Assembly: GCA_958452575.1 (NCBI GenBank)
Contig: CAUDUM010000016.1
Coordinates: 1-5,384 of the forward strand
Reading direction: 5' to 3'
DNA: 5,384 bases
Origin: an uncultured Eggerthellaceae bacterium
GTDB lineage: Bacteria > Actinomycetota > Coriobacteriia > Coriobacteriales > Eggerthellaceae
Shown here in pieces: positions 4,597 to 5,384 of the stretch (its first letter is position 1; each line of letters starts with the position of its first letter). Position numbers and translations under genes: made by a program. Under the pieces are notes generated by a model. That model was not told the origin of the DNA and made no database searches. It was given only the letters and a program-made list of their open reading frames with translations.

Positions 4597-5384
4597 ATGA
4601 TTCATATCGTTGGCGCAGGCTCGGGCGCCGCCGACCTTATCACGCTGCGCGGGGCGCGCCTTCTGCGCGCGGCCGACGTGGTCGTTTGGGCGGGAAGCCT
4701 TGTGAACCCCGAGCTGCTCGCTGAGTGCAAGGAATCCTGCATCGTCTACGACAGCGCGCACATGACCTTGGAGGAAGTGCTCGACGTGATGTGCGCGGCA
4801 GATGCGCGGGGCGAGGAAGTGGTGCGCCTGCACACGGGCGACCCGTGCCTGTACGGCGCCATCCAGGAGCAGATGGACGCGCTCGACGCGCGCGGCGTGG
4901 ACTACGAGGTGGTGCCCGGCGTGTCGAGCTTTTGCGGTGCCGCGGCGGCGCTTCGCCAGGAATACACGCTGCCGGGAATCAGCCAGTCGGTCGTGATCAC
5001 GCGGCTTTCCGGACGCACCCCCATGCCCGCGGGCGAGGGCATGCGCGCCATGGCGGAAAGCGGCTCGACTATGGTCATCTTCCTGAGCTCGGGTATGCTC
5101 GCCGAGCTTTCCGCCGAGCTTTTGGCCGCGGGCCGCAGCTCCGATGAGCCGGCGGCGCTCGTGTACAAGGCGACCTGGCCTGAGGAGCGCGTGGTGCGCT
5201 GCACAGTGGGCACGCTCGCCGATGCGGGCGCGCGAGAGGGCATCGACCGCACGGCGCTCGTGGTGGTGGGCCGCGTGCTCGGGGCTCGCGGCGGGCTTGC
5301 GCACAACGGCGCGCAAGCGGAGTCGTACGAGCGCAGCAAGCTTTACGACCCTTCGTTTGCCACGGGGTATCGGAAGGCGAGCAG
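4597..5384 (+). CDS. cbiF: Precorrin-4 C11-methyltransferase CbiF/CobM, stop beyond window end
   Basis: Cytosolic S-adenosylmethionine-dependent enzyme of corrin ring synthesis that methylates C-11 of (cobalt-)precorrin-4 to give (cobalt-)precorrin-5A. The window holds 262 codons without a stop. Relatives are about 250-260 residues and end near the SKLYDPSFATGYRKA block seen at 247-261, so only a few residues should be missing unless the gene is fused. Tetrapyrrole-methylase marks are present in order: N-terminal glycine-rich VGAGSGAADLITLRGA (5-20), YAGSLVNPEL-like WAGSLVNPEL (31-40), HTGDPCLYGAIQEQ (79-92), PGVSSF (107-112), then TLPGISQSVVITRLSGRTP (124-142). The first loop reads GAGSGAAD where many family members have GAGPGDPD; this appears to be a natural variant and not damage. 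It is divergent from cbiK and probably heads a corrin biosynthesis cluster continuing to the right. Confidence is high for CbiF over other methylases because of the YGAIxEQ and SGRTPMP segments. Confidence 0.95.
   Translation, partial: MIHIVGAGSGAADLITLRGARLLRAADVVVWAGSLVNPELLAECKESCIVYDSAHMTLEEVLDVMCAADARGEEVVRLHTGDPCLYGAIQEQMDALDARGVDYEVVPGVSSFCGAAAALRQEYTLPGISQSVVITRLSGRTPMPAGEGMRAMAESGSTMVIFLSSGMLAELSAELLAAGRSSDEPAALVYKATWPEERVVRCTVGTLADAGAREGIDRTALVVVGRVLGARGGLAHNGAQAESYERSKLYDPSFATGYRKAS

Noticed and set aside
4462..5316. Long minus-strand open frame (284 codons) opposite cbiF
   Set aside because: It is Arg/His/Ala-rich shadow sequence over an intact CbiF with conserved blocks; no ribosome site or family features.
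1..5384. CRISPR arrays, tRNA or rRNA genes, insertion sequences, phage or attachment sites
   Set aside because: No spaced direct repeats, no cloverleaf-like or rRNA-like sequence, and no transposase or integrase frame were seen; the genes fit one metabolic theme with uniform GC-rich codon use.

Overview
The window is GC-rich, tightly packed bacterial DNA. It has two divergent transcription units, and both point to cobalamin (B12) and tetrapyrrole metabolism. Codon use, short gene gaps, lipobox-type exported proteins and the CbiK/CbiF types suggest a monoderm, anaerobic, high-GC actinobacterium. A gut Coriobacteriia/Eggerthellaceae-like organism is the best guess, inferred from style and not from any database match.

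Minus strand, read right to left. A near-consensus promoter (-35 TTGACA, 17-bp spacer, -10 TATCAT, 4437-4465) starts a leader of about 290 nt that holds a cobalamin riboswitch (about 4254-4396). The leader is followed by a string of small hairpins, one with a T-rich tail. Four genes follow: cbiK, encoding a Tat-exported lipoprotein form of sirohydrochlorin cobaltochelatase (3212-4138); a small Sec-type lipoprotein with one beta-rich domain (2534-3067); a substrate-binding lipoprotein of a BtuF/FepB-type ABC importer (958-2529); and a FecCD/BtuC-type permease cut off by the window start (1-953). The ATPase would be expected beyond base 1. A 144-nt gap after cbiK carries three strong inverted repeats without a T tract. 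The next two junctions are only 4 nt each, so the three downstream genes are probably translationally coupled.

Plus strand. cbiF (cobM), precorrin-4 C11-methyltransferase of the corrin ring pathway, starts at 4597 and is still open at the window end, with essentially the full family length present. Its leader has a nested inverted repeat and no recognisable cobalamin riboswitch.

How the parts may work together: low B12 should switch on a cell-surface module of exported metal chelatase, two lipoproteins that appear to share a domain, and an importer, beside a gene for internal corrin synthesis. The most notable features are the predicted location of CbiK outside the cytoplasm and the domain apparently shared by the small lipoprotein and the N-terminus of the substrate-binding protein. 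Together they suggest a surface system for capturing, and perhaps metallating, a tetrapyrrole or corrinoid before import. That role is inference; the gene order, signals and motifs are visible in the sequence.
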